Assembly: GCF_006783905.1 (NCBI RefSeq)
Contig: NZ_VFPE01000005.1
Span: 124,001 to 188,000 of the forward strand
Source of the DNA: Microbacterium kyungheense
GTDB lineage: Bacteria > Actinomycetota > Actinomycetes > Actinomycetales > Microbacteriaceae
DNA length: 64,000 nt
Reading direction: 5' to 3'
The notes beneath the pieces were generated by a model, which made no database searches, was not told the DNA's origin, and saw nothing but the letters and a program-made list of their open reading frames with translations. The translations under genes and the position numbers were made by a program. Position 1 is the first letter of the stretch; each line of letters opens with the position of its first letter. Shown piece after piece: positions 48,970 to 55,710 of this stretch.

Positions 48970-49640
48970 GCCCGCTGCTGCGCCGTCGGCGCCCGGTCGA
49001 CGAGGCGGCGACCGTCGCCCGGTGGGTCGTCGTGGTGCCCGTCAAGCCCTCGGCGCGCGCCAAGTCGCGGCTCGACGTGCCGGGGGTCGCCCGCAAGGAC
49101 CTCGCGCGGGCGATCGCCCTGGACACCCTCGAGGCCGCCACCGCGTGCGACCTCGTCGCACAGGTCGTCGTGGTGACCGACGACGCCGCGCTCGCCCGCG
49201 AGTCGGCCATGATCCCGGGGTTGCGGTTCGTCCCCGAGGGGGACGCCGCCGGGCTCGACGCAGCCGTGGCCGCCGGCGTGTCGGCGATCGATCCCGGCGG
49301 ACGGATGCCGCGCGCGGCGCTCCTCGGCGACCTGCCCGCGCTGCGTCCCGACGATCTGGGCGAGGCGCTGCGGGCTGCGGCATCCCTCCCCCGCGCCGTC
49401 GTGGCCGACGCCGAGGGCACCGGCTCGACGCTCGTCACCGCCGGCGTCGGGGTCGGCTGGGCGTCGTCGTTCGGCGACGGCTCGTTCGGACGCCACGTCG
49501 CGCTCGGGTGCGCGCCGCTGCCGATCCCGGATGCCTCGACCCTGCGCCGCGACGTCGACACCGCCGCGCAGCTCGACGCCGCTCGTGGCCTGGGTCTCGG
49601 CCCGCGCACGGCCGCGCTGCTGGCATCCGCCGCGGCCTGA
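48966..49640 (+). CDS. cofC: 2-phospho-L-lactate (or phosphoenolpyruvate) guanylyltransferase
   Basis: 224 residues, CofC/FbiD family: nucleotide-binding N-terminal WVVVVPVKPSARAKSRL, then VVTDDAALA, LLGDLPALRPDDL and GTGSTLV. It transfers GMP to the phospho-carboxylate that CofD attaches to FO; actinobacterial enzymes generally use phosphoenolpyruvate. The GTG at 48966 overlaps the fgd stop (GTGA). It is the last gene of the F420 operon. Confidence 0.92.
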   Translation: MSPLLRRRRPVDEAATVARWVVVVPVKPSARAKSRLDVPGVARKDLARAIALDTLEAATACDLVAQVVVVTDDAALARESAMIPGLRFVPEGDAAGLDAAVAAGVSAIDPGGRMPRAALLGDLPALRPDDLGEALRAAASLPRAVVADAEGTGSTLVTAGVGVGWASSFGDGSFGRHVALGCAPLPIPDASTLRRDVDTAAQLDAARGLGLGPRTAALLASAAA

Positions 49641-49668
49641 GTCCGCCGGCCGGGCGGAATCAGGCGGG

Positions 49669-50106
49669 TCAGCCGCCGGGGCAGTCGCAGAAGCCGCCGC
49701 TGTAGCACGCGCACGGCGGCGGACCGGGTTCGACGTGCTCGATCGGCGTGGGGGGAGCCACGGCAGAACGCACGTTGGTGAACAGCCCGACGGCGAAGAA
49801 GCCGCATGCCGCTGCGATGACCAGCGCGAGCACGAACGCGACCCAGCGCTGGGCGACCGCTGCCGCGACAGCCGCGAGCACGAGACCGATCGCGATGCCG
49901 ACGAACGTCCACCACACCGCGACCTGTTCCCCGATGAGGGGCTCGGCGCCCAGCGCGTTGCCCAGCGCCAGGGCGAGCAGCCGCCAGAAGGTCATGAGGC
50001 CGAGGACGAAGCCGGCGACCACGGCGGTCCAGGCACCGAGCGCCACCCAGAAGCGCCAACCTGGCTGAGTTGCGGCGATCGTGCCGGTGGGCGGTGCGGT
50101 CGTCAT
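49669..50106 (-). CDS. Membrane protein with Cys-rich C-terminal tail, function unknown
   Basis: 145 residues: about three helices (WVALGAWTAVVAGFVLGLMTF, WTFVGIAIGLVLAAVAAAVA, WVAFVLALVIAAACGFFAVGL), then a Pro-rich stretch and a tail with four cysteines in CACYSGGFCDC. The tail could bind metal or form disulfides. I do not recognise the family. ATG start at 50106. It is convergent with cofC and divergent from the cupin gene. Confidence 0.8.
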   Translation of the reverse strand: MTTAPPTGTIAATQPGWRFWVALGAWTAVVAGFVLGLMTFWRLLALALGNALGAEPLIGEQVAVWWTFVGIAIGLVLAAVAAAVAQRWVAFVLALVIAAACGFFAVGLFTNVRSAVAPPTPIEHVEPGPPPCACYSGGFCDCPGG

Positions 50107-50200
50107 GCCGCGAGACTAGCGGTGACCGCATCGGGGTCCCGGAGATCTTTGTCGATGCTCTACAGACAGGCGCCTTCCGCCGCGTCGATAGCCTGGCGGG

Positions 50201-50632
50201 ATGAGCGACTACCAGGTGCTGGAGATGGGCGGACTCGACGAGTGGCGGGGGCACTACGGCGGCTTCACCCCCGAGAAGTCGCGCGACGGCCGGCGCATCG
50301 TCGACCACGAGCTGACGATGCAGTACATCGGCATGAGCGCGAACGCCTTCGAGCCGGGTGAGGAGGCGGGCTACTGGCACGTGCACGAGCGCATCGAAGA
50401 GGTTTACGTGTTCCTCGCAGGGCGCGGCCAGATGGCGCTCGACGACGACGTGGTCGACGTCGGACCCGGCACCGTCGTGCGGGTCGGCCAGGGCGTCTTC
50501 CGCACCTGGCGTGCGCTGCCCGACAGTCCCGAGCAGCTGCGCTGGCTGTGCCTGCGCGCCGGCGGCACCGAGCTTCCCGAGTTCCCCGACGACAGCCGGC
50601 GCGCCCCCGAGCGCCCGTCGCCGTGGGGCTGA
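50201..50632 (+). CDS. Cupin-domain protein
   Basis: 143 residues with one beta-barrel cupin: motif 1 GYWHVHERIEEVYVFLAGRG (two His, one Glu as metal ligands) and motif 2 around VDVGPGTVVRVGQGVFRTW, where the usual His is replaced. It probably binds metal or a small sugar-like ligand; substrate unknown. The ATG at 50201 follows GGCGGG, with TAGCCT seven bases further up as a possible -10. The methyltransferase gene starts 15 bp after the stop. Confidence 0.88.
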   Translation: MSDYQVLEMGGLDEWRGHYGGFTPEKSRDGRRIVDHELTMQYIGMSANAFEPGEEAGYWHVHERIEEVYVFLAGRGQMALDDDVVDVGPGTVVRVGQGVFRTWRALPDSPEQLRWLCLRAGGTELPEFPDDSRRAPERPSPWG

Positions 50633-50647
50633 ACCGCCGCCGCCACC

Positions 50648-51358
50648 GTGGAGCAGAGCCCGCAGGACGCCACCCTCGCCGCCTACGAGCGCGGCGCCCT
50701 GCAGTACGCCGCGCGCACCTCGACGGCTCCCGCTCCTGAGGTCGACACCCTGCTCGCCCGGGTCGCGCGCGGAGCGCGGGTGCTCGAGCTGGGCAGCGGA
50801 CCGGGAAGGGATGCCGCAGCCCTCGAAGCCGCCGGCCTCACGGTCGACCGCACCGACGGAGCCGCGGCGTTCGTCGACGCCCTCCGCGCCGCCGGTCACC
50901 AGGCTCGCGTGCTCGACGTGCGCGCCGAGGACTTCGGCGGCCCCTACGACGCGGTCTTCGCGAACGCCGTGCTGCTGCACGTGCCGCGAGAGGACCTCGC
51001 CGCCGTGCTCGCGACGGCGCGTCGCGCGTGCCGGCCCGGAGGGGTCCTCGTCGCGAGCGTCAAGAAGGGCGAGGGAGAGGCATGGACGCGTGCCAAGCTC
51101 GACGACCCCCGGCACTTCACCTACTGGGACGAGACCGGCCTCACCTCCGCCCTCCGCGCGGCCGGCTGGACGCCTGAGCAGGTGACCGAGTCGACGCTGC
51201 CGGGGGCGGTCGAGCGGTGGATCACGGTGATCGCCCGGAACGAAGCATCCACTCTCCCGACCGGCGCCGCTCCGCCGAGATCAGGAGATCTCGCGGAGAC
51301 AGGACGAAACGGCGCCGATCGTCCTGCGTTCGCCGGATCTCCTGATCTGGAGGCGTGA
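50648..51358 (+). CDS. Class I SAM-dependent methyltransferase with repeat-encoded C terminus
   Basis: 236 residues. SAM-binding motif I VLELGSGPGRDA (about 45-56), acidic loop DRTDGAA, motif IV AVFANAVLLHV and GGVLVASVKKGEGE are typical of Methyltransf_25-like enzymes. Substrate unknown. The domain ends near residue 200 (VERWITVIARNE). The last about 30 residues (from PPRSGDLAE on) are encoded by hairpin element C, so the natural C terminus was probably extended by the repeat. GTG start at 50648. The next gene begins 2 bp after the stop. Confidence 0.88.
   Translation: MEQSPQDATLAAYERGALQYAARTSTAPAPEVDTLLARVARGARVLELGSGPGRDAAALEAAGLTVDRTDGAAAFVDALRAAGHQARVLDVRAEDFGGPYDAVFANAVLLHVPREDLAAVLATARRACRPGGVLVASVKKGEGEAWTRAKLDDPRHFTYWDETGLTSALRAAGWTPEQVTESTLPGAVERWITVIARNEASTLPTGAAPPRSGDLAETGRNGADRPAFAGSPDLEA
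51278..51348. repeat. Two-tier hairpin element, copy C (inside the 3' end of the methyltransferase gene)
   Basis: Outer arms AGATCAGGAGATC (51278-51290) and GATCTCCTGATCT (51336-51348), inner stem CAGGACGA/TCGTCCTG (51300-51307, 51319-51326), 11-base loop. Nearly identical to copy D 400 bp away; together they bracket the small membrane-protein gene. Confidence 0.85.
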
Positions 51359-51360
51359 GA

Positions 51361-51624
51361 ATGTCGCGCAGCACCCGACTGAGGCCCTGGCTGCGCCGGG
51401 CGGCCTGGCTTGCGGGCGCGCTTGTCGTTGCGGCGGCGGTCTTCGCGCCGGTGACGTTCGGTGGCTTCTGCGCGGACAGCCTCGCGTCGGGCCGGTCCCA
51501 TTGCGTCACGACCGCCCGCTCGCTGGTCGGCGTCGAGACGAGCCTGTGGCTCTGGCTCGCGGCCAGCGCCGTGCTCGGCGGGCTCGCGTGGTGGCTGCCC
51601 GGACGGCAGCGGTGTCGTGACTAG
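51361..51624 (+). CDS. Small two-helix membrane protein
   Basis: 87 residues: basic N terminus, helix 1 (AAWLAGALVVAAAVFAPVTFG), a short loop with two cysteines (FCADSLASGRSHC), helix 2 (SLWLWLAASAVLGGLAWWL) and a basic end. The loop cysteines face the outside by the positive-inside rule and could form a disulfide. No family recognised. GGAGG eight bases before the ATG supports the start. The gene lies between hairpin copies C and D. Confidence 0.75.
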   Translation: MSRSTRLRPWLRRAAWLAGALVVAAAVFAPVTFGGFCADSLASGRSHCVTTARSLVGVETSLWLWLAASAVLGGLAWWLPGRQRCRD

Positions 51625-51681
51625 GCGGCGCCGGCGAGGCTCCGATGCAGGCGGCATCCACTCCGCGGCTGGCCCGCATCA

Positions 51682-51752
51682 GGATCAGGAGATCTCGCGG
51701 AGGCAGGACGAAATCGCCCACAACGTCCTGCGTTCGCCAGATCTCCTGATCC
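51682..51752. repeat. Two-tier hairpin element, copy D
   Basis: Outer arms GGATCAGGAGATCT (51682-51695) and AGATCTCCTGATCC (51739-51752), inner stem GCAGGACG/CGTCCTGC (51703-51710, 51724-51731). It lies between convergent genes (small membrane protein and TauE-like). It shares with copy C everything except the apical loop and three scattered bases, one of which is compensated at the arm ends. Confidence 0.85.
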
Positions 51753-51797
51753 GAGCGAGAGAGGATGCCGCGGCCGCGACGGACCGGCAACCCCGGC

Positions 51798-52547
51798 TCA
51801 GGCCACCAGCAGGTACACGGCCCCCACGACCGTGAACGCGATGACGAGCTTCTCGAACACCGACTGCGGCATGCGGTCGGCCAGCCAACGGCCGGCGAAG
51901 GCCGCGACGACGACCAGCGGCACGAGCACGAGGTCGATGAGCAGGCCGGGCACGGTGATGATCCCGATGCCGATCGAGAACGGCACCTTGAACAGGTTGA
52001 CGATCGCGAAGAACCACGCCGCCGTGCCGAGGAAGGCCTTCACCTCGAACCGCGCGGCGAGGAAGTACATCGACATCACCGGGCCGGCGGCATTGGCGAC
52101 CATGGTGGTGAAGCCGCCGAGCGTGCCATACGTCGCCGCGGCGACCCGGTGCGATCCGCCCTCTGCCGCGACGCGCGAGACGAACCGGCGCCGCAGCAGC
52201 GTGATCGCGATCACGAGCAGCAGGATCACGCCGATCGTGCGCTTGACCCACAGGTCGTCGGCGAACCACAGGAACACCACGCCCAGCAGCACGCCGACCA
52301 CGACGGCGGGAGCGAGGCGCAGCAGCGTCTTCCAGTCCGCGTGGCGCCGGTACATCGTGACGGCGAAGATGTCGGCGACGATGAGCAGCAGCAGCAGGAC
52401 GCCCGTCGACTGCTTCGCGGGCAGCACGGCGGCGAAGATCGCGACCGCGATCGTGCCCGCGCCGGGGACGGCCGTCTTGGACAGGCCGACGACGAGGGCC
52501 GCGACGCCGAGCAGGACCCACGCCCACCACGCGAGGTCGGGCAGCAT
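51798..52547 (-). CDS. TauE/SafE-family sulfite/organosulfur exporter-like permease
   Basis: 249 residues, about eight helices. WVLLGVAALVVGLSKTAVPGAG at the start and GGFTTMVANAAGPVMSMYFLA in the middle are the two conserved TauE repeats. Anion (sulfite, sulfonate or related) transport is expected; which one is not deducible. The ATG overlaps the cofD stop by one base, so it is translationally coupled to cofD. The reason for coupling with F420 biosynthesis is unclear. Confidence 0.9.
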   Translation of the reverse strand: MLPDLAWWAWVLLGVAALVVGLSKTAVPGAGTIAVAIFAAVLPAKQSTGVLLLLLIVADIFAVTMYRRHADWKTLLRLAPAVVVGVLLGVVFLWFADDLWVKRTIGVILLLVIAITLLRRRFVSRVAAEGGSHRVAAATYGTLGGFTTMVANAAGPVMSMYFLAARFEVKAFLGTAAWFFAIVNLFKVPFSIGIGIITVPGLLIDLVLVPLVVVAAFAGRWLADRMPQSVFEKLVIAFTVVGAVYLLVA

Positions 52548-53530
52548 CAGACGCCGGCCGCCGCGAGCGCGGCTTCGCCGAGAGCGGCCGAGCGGTCGGC
52601 ATCCGTCATCCACAGCGGACGGACGAGCGAGCCGATGCCGCGGTCCGAGACCTGCGCGGCGAGGTGGTCGTCCTCCTCGGCGAGCAGCCACGTGTCGAGC
52701 AGGCCGCCGTCCGGGCGGGAGCCGTACAGCGCGGCGACGGCCGCGGCCGACGTCTCGACGCCGATCGCGGCGAGGCACACGTCGGCCATGCCGCGCACGA
52801 CCTTGCCGCCGATGATGGGCGAGACCCCCACCACCCGCGCGCTCGTCGCGCGCAGCGCGTCACGCACTCCCGGCACCGCGAGGATCGGCCCGATCGAGAC
52901 GACGGGGTTCGACGGCGCGAGCAGCACCGCGTCCGCGTCCGCGATGGCCTCGACGACGCCGGGGGCGGGAGTGGATGCCGCGATCCCGGGGTTCTCGAAG
53001 GCCGCCGGAGCGAGGGTCGCGCGGTGCCGCGTCCACCACTCCTGGAAGTGCAGGCGCGTGCCGTCGTCGAGGACGACGACGGTGTCGACCTCGCTGTCGG
53101 TCATGGGCAGCAGGCGGGCGCCCAGCGGCCAGCGATGCGACATGCGCTCGAGCACCTGCGTCGGCGTGAGCCCCTCGCGCAGCCAGCCGGTGCGTGCGAG
53201 GTGCGTGCCGAGGTCGAGGTCGCCGAGGGTGAACCACGGCCAGCCGGCACCCCACTCCTGCAGCTCGTGGTTGACGCGTTCGGTATCGCCCTGCCGGCCC
53301 CAGCCGCGCTCGGTGTCGTTGACGCCGGCGAGCGCGTACGTGATCGAGTCGACGTCGGGCTGCAGGCGGACGCCCGACAGCCACAGGTCGTCACCGGTGT
53401 TGACCACGACGGTGAGGGCGGACGCGGTGTCGTCGACGCCCCGGGCGCGCAGCGCGGCGCGCACACCGAGCACGAAGCGCGAGCCGCCCACGCCGCCTGC
53501 GAGCACGACGATGCGGGGCGCGCGCGTCAC
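52547..53530 (-). CDS. cofD: LPPG:FO 2-phospho-L-lactate transferase (phosphoenolpyruvyl/lactyl transfer to FO)
   Basis: 327 residues, CofD/FbiA family. GGVGGSRFVLGVRAAL (N-terminal Rossmann), VNTGDDLWLSGVRLQPDVDS (FO/metal site, Asp pair), and APSNPVVSIGPILAVPG are the family landmarks. It transfers the activated phospho-carboxylate made by CofC onto FO to give F420-0 or dehydro-F420-0. GTG start at 53530, five bases after hemD on the same strand. The gamma-glutamyl ligase CofE/FbiB needed for the tail is not in the window. Confidence 0.95.
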   Translation of the reverse strand: MTRAPRIVVLAGGVGGSRFVLGVRAALRARGVDDTASALTVVVNTGDDLWLSGVRLQPDVDSITYALAGVNDTERGWGRQGDTERVNHELQEWGAGWPWFTLGDLDLGTHLARTGWLREGLTPTQVLERMSHRWPLGARLLPMTDSEVDTVVVLDDGTRLHFQEWWTRHRATLAPAAFENPGIAASTPAPGVVEAIADADAVLLAPSNPVVSIGPILAVPGVRDALRATSARVVGVSPIIGGKVVRGMADVCLAAIGVETSAAAVAALYGSRPDGGLLDTWLLAEEDDHLAAQVSDRGIGSLVRPLWMTDADRSAALGEAALAAAGV

Positions 53531-53535
53531 GCGGA

Positions 53536-54381
53536 TCAGCCCTGGTGCTTCGCGTGCAGCTGCGGCAGGACGCCGGTCTTCGGGGCGAACTCGTCGGCGG
53601 CGTGCGGCAGCGAGAACTTGGCGACGGCGTCGATGAGCGCGTCGACCGTCTGCGCCTCGGCGATGACGTCGACGTCGAGGCCCGCCCGGCGGGCGTCCTT
53701 CGCAGTGCGAGGGCCGATCGCGGCGACGAGGGTCGTCTCGGGGAGCTCGGGGAACTGCTCGTGCACCTGCTGCGCGACCGAGCCGCTCGTGACGAGGATG
53801 GCGTTGATGCGGCCGGAGTGCACATCTTCGGCGATGCGATCGGTCACCGGGACGCCGACCGTGCGGTACGCGACGACGCTGCGGACGCGGTGGCCCGCCT
53901 CGGTGAGCCGGCGCGTCAGGACGGGCTTGGCGATCTCGCTGCGGAGGGTGAGGATGTCGCGGGCCTCGGGCTCGAGCGCGATGAGCTGCTCGGCCATGCC
54001 GGCGGCGGAGTTGTCGCGCTCGGGGACGAGGTCGACCCGGTAGCCCACCGCCAGGAGCGCAGCGGCGGTCGTCTCACCGACGGCGGCGACCTTCGTGGTG
54101 GCCGGCACGACCGCCCGGTACGCGTACAGCACATCGACCGTCGTCGCGCTGGTCACCGTGAGCCAGTCGAAGGCGCCGGCCGCGAGGTCGGCGAGCGACT
54201 GTTCGAGCGTCGCCTGATCGTTCGTCGGCGCGAAGTTGATGAGCGGGGCGATGACCGGCGTCGCGCCCTGTCGTCGCAGACTCGCCGCCACGCCGTCGCC
54301 CCAGGGGCCCCCGCGGGGCACGAGGACGCGCCAACCGGTCAGAGGCTTGACGGGCTGGTGCGATGCTGCGGCTGTGTTCAT
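53536..54381 (-). CDS. hemD: Uroporphyrinogen-III synthase
   Basis: 281 residues with the two-lobed HemD pattern: VLVPRGGPWGDGVAASL at the start, WLTVTSATTVDVL, AAVGETTAAALLAVGY at the hinge, TLRSEIAKPVL, ILVTSGSVAQQV and AAIGPRTAKDARRAG in lobe 2. It cyclises hydroxymethylbilane to uroporphyrinogen III for haem and corrinoid synthesis. The chain has a short extra C-terminal tail (FAPKTGVLPQLHAK). ATG at 54381. cofD follows 5 bp downstream, so the two may share a transcript. An oxidase of the same pathway lies 1.3 kb away. Confidence 0.9.
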   Translation of the reverse strand: MNTAAASHQPVKPLTGWRVLVPRGGPWGDGVAASLRRQGATPVIAPLINFAPTNDQATLEQSLADLAAGAFDWLTVTSATTVDVLYAYRAVVPATTKVAAVGETTAAALLAVGYRVDLVPERDNSAAGMAEQLIALEPEARDILTLRSEIAKPVLTRRLTEAGHRVRSVVAYRTVGVPVTDRIAEDVHSGRINAILVTSGSVAQQVHEQFPELPETTLVAAIGPRTAKDARRAGLDVDVIAEAQTVDALIDAVAKFSLPHAADEFAPKTGVLPQLHAKHQG

Positions 54382-54445
54382 AAGAGGGGGGTCGACTCTC
54401 GCTGGTGCTCAGTCGGCCGCCCATGACGTTCGAGCAGCCGACGCG

Positions 54446-54470
54446 CGATTCGAATCGGGTTCGCGCGAAC
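54446..54470. promoter_or_regulatory. Two adjacent 12-bp palindromes upstream of hemD
   Basis: CGATTCGAATCG (54446-54457) and GTTCGCGCGAAC (54459-54470) are each perfect palindromes, separated by one base, 65-90 bp upstream of hemD in the 184-bp spacer to the next gene. They could be operators. They do not match the actinobacterial LexA box (CGAAC-N4-GTTCG) in spacing. Nothing else recognisable lies in this spacer. Confidence 0.4.
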
Positions 54471-54565
54471 GGCAGCATACGCACCATTGCACTGCCTCGA
54501 CCTCCGAGCATACCCCTCGTTCCTGAACGGACGGACTGCGTCCTCGGCGAGGGTGCCCGGAGCGG

Positions 54566-54844
54566 TCACCGGGTGTAGAGACGGACCGCTCCCCACACGG
54601 CTGCGCCGATCGCCAGCGCCCCCGCGACGACCGCGACGGCGGCCAGTGTCGGGTTGCGGCGCTGGAACGCGCGCGCCTGGGTGACGCGCTCGTCGACGGC
54701 ACGGCTCACGCGGCGAGGAACATTCGCCTTCTCTTCGATCGCGGCGAGGGCGGCCTTGAGCTCGGCGCGCGCCTGCTCGACGGGGTCGGCGATGCCGAGC
54801 GGCACGGCGGTGCGGGGAACGGGCACGGGAGCCTCAGAGCTCAT
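54566..54844 (-). CDS. Small single-pass membrane protein, DUF3618-like
   Basis: 92 residues: a basic/acidic helical N terminus (IADPVEQARAELKAALAAIEEK) followed by one helix near the C terminus (LAAVAVVAGALAIGAAVWGAV). The layout resembles DUF3618, which in actinobacteria accompanies holin-superfamily-III (DUF1469) proteins. The ATG overlaps the upstream gene by 11 bp. It is the last gene of a three-gene envelope cluster. Confidence 0.8.
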   Translation of the reverse strand: MSSEAPVPVPRTAVPLGIADPVEQARAELKAALAAIEEKANVPRRVSRAVDERVTQARAFQRRNPTLAAVAVVAGALAIGAAVWGAVRLYTR

Positions 54845-55238
54845 CGCGCACCTCCTTCACGTCCTGGGCGATCGATTGGACCGGATTCTGCCGTTCGCCG
54901 ATCTTGCGGAATCGCAGGACGCCGAGCCATGCCAGCACGGCGGTCACGATCAGCATCGCGAAGAACACGACGAGAGCCGACAGCCACACCGGCCACCAGG
55001 ACGAGAGCCCGGCGATCACGAACGTGCCGAGCACCGGCACCGACCAGAACAGCACGAACAGCGCCGCGAACACCCACAGGGCGCCCCAGCCTCCGTCCTT
55101 CGCAGTGCGTGCCAGCCACTTCTTGGCGGCCTCGACCTCGGCGATGACGAGGTTGCGGATGAGCTCCGGGACCTCGCCGAGGAGCGTGAGCAGGCTGTCG
55201 TCCGCGCGGTCGCGGAATCCGCGTCTGCGCGTCTCCAC
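54834..55238 (-). CDS. Putative actinobacterial holin-X / DUF1469 family membrane protein
   Basis: 134 residues counting from the GTG at 55238. LLTLLGEVPELIRNLVIAEVEAAKKWL at the N terminus (amphipathic, two conserved halves) is followed by two helices (WVFAALFVLFWSVPVLGTFVIAG, WLSALVVFFAMLIVTAVLAWLGVL) and a charged tail. This is the usual phage-holin-III/DUF1469 pattern; no phage genes are nearby, so it is a resident envelope protein. The GTG with GGAG six bases upstream is preferred over an ATG 51 bp earlier that would overlap the preceding gene. Confidence 0.82.
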   Translation of the reverse strand: METRRRGFRDRADDSLLTLLGEVPELIRNLVIAEVEAAKKWLARTAKDGGWGALWVFAALFVLFWSVPVLGTFVIAGLSSWWPVWLSALVVFFAMLIVTAVLAWLGVLRFRKIGERQNPVQSIAQDVKEVRDEL

Positions 55239-55239
55239 G

Positions 55240-55623
55240 TCAGGCTCCGCCCTGGCCGGTGGCGTCTTCGACTGCGTCGTCGACGGCATCCTTCACGGCC
55301 TGCGCCGACGTCTGCGCGGCCCTGCCCACATCTTCCTGCGAGTCCTTGCCCACCTTGATGGCGGCGTCGAGCTTCTGCCCGGGAGTGCCCTTGGAACCGG
55401 CCGCCTGCACGACCTTGACGCCCGCTTCCCACAGCGTCGACGGCAGAGCCATCGCCTGGCTCTTCGCGAAGTCCTTGACCTTGCCGACCTGTTCCTGCAC
55501 GGGATCGAGGTTCCACACCTTCAGCCACTGCGCCTTGATCTGCTCGTAGCGCTCGCGACCTGCGCGGGTGCCGAGGACATACCCCACGGCGAGTCCGATG
55601 ACGAGTCCAGCCTTGCCCCTCAT
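55240..55623 (-). CDS. YtxH-like small envelope protein
   Basis: 127 residues. The N terminus MRGKAGLVIGLAVGYVLGTRAGRERYEQI has the YtxH/Gly-zipper helix followed by the conserved TRAGRERY. The rest is a long amphipathic helix with Lys/Asp/Ala composition (VGKVKDFAKSQAMALPS, DAAIKVGKDSQEDVG), coiled-coil-like. Function unknown; such proteins associate with general-stress and envelope operons. GAGGAG precedes the ATG at 55623. First gene of the three-gene cluster. Confidence 0.85.
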   Translation of the reverse strand: MRGKAGLVIGLAVGYVLGTRAGRERYEQIKAQWLKVWNLDPVQEQVGKVKDFAKSQAMALPSTLWEAGVKVVQAAGSKGTPGQKLDAAIKVGKDSQEDVGRAAQTSAQAVKDAVDDAVEDATGQGGA

Positions 55624-55710
55624 GGGGTCTCCTCACACTCGGTGTGCACCTGACGACCATCCCCAGAGTAGCCCCGTATGCCGATTCCGGCATCCACTTG
55701 ACATCGGGCG

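Noticed and set aside
54446..54470. LexA/SOS box upstream of hemD
   Set aside because: TCGAA...GTTCG is present, but the spacing is one base short of the actinobacterial CGAAC-N4-GTTCG consensus; kept only as two palindromes.
54834..55238. Phage holin as a prophage remnant
   Set aside because: DUF1469/holin-III-like proteins are common resident envelope genes in actinobacteria, and no other phage gene is present.
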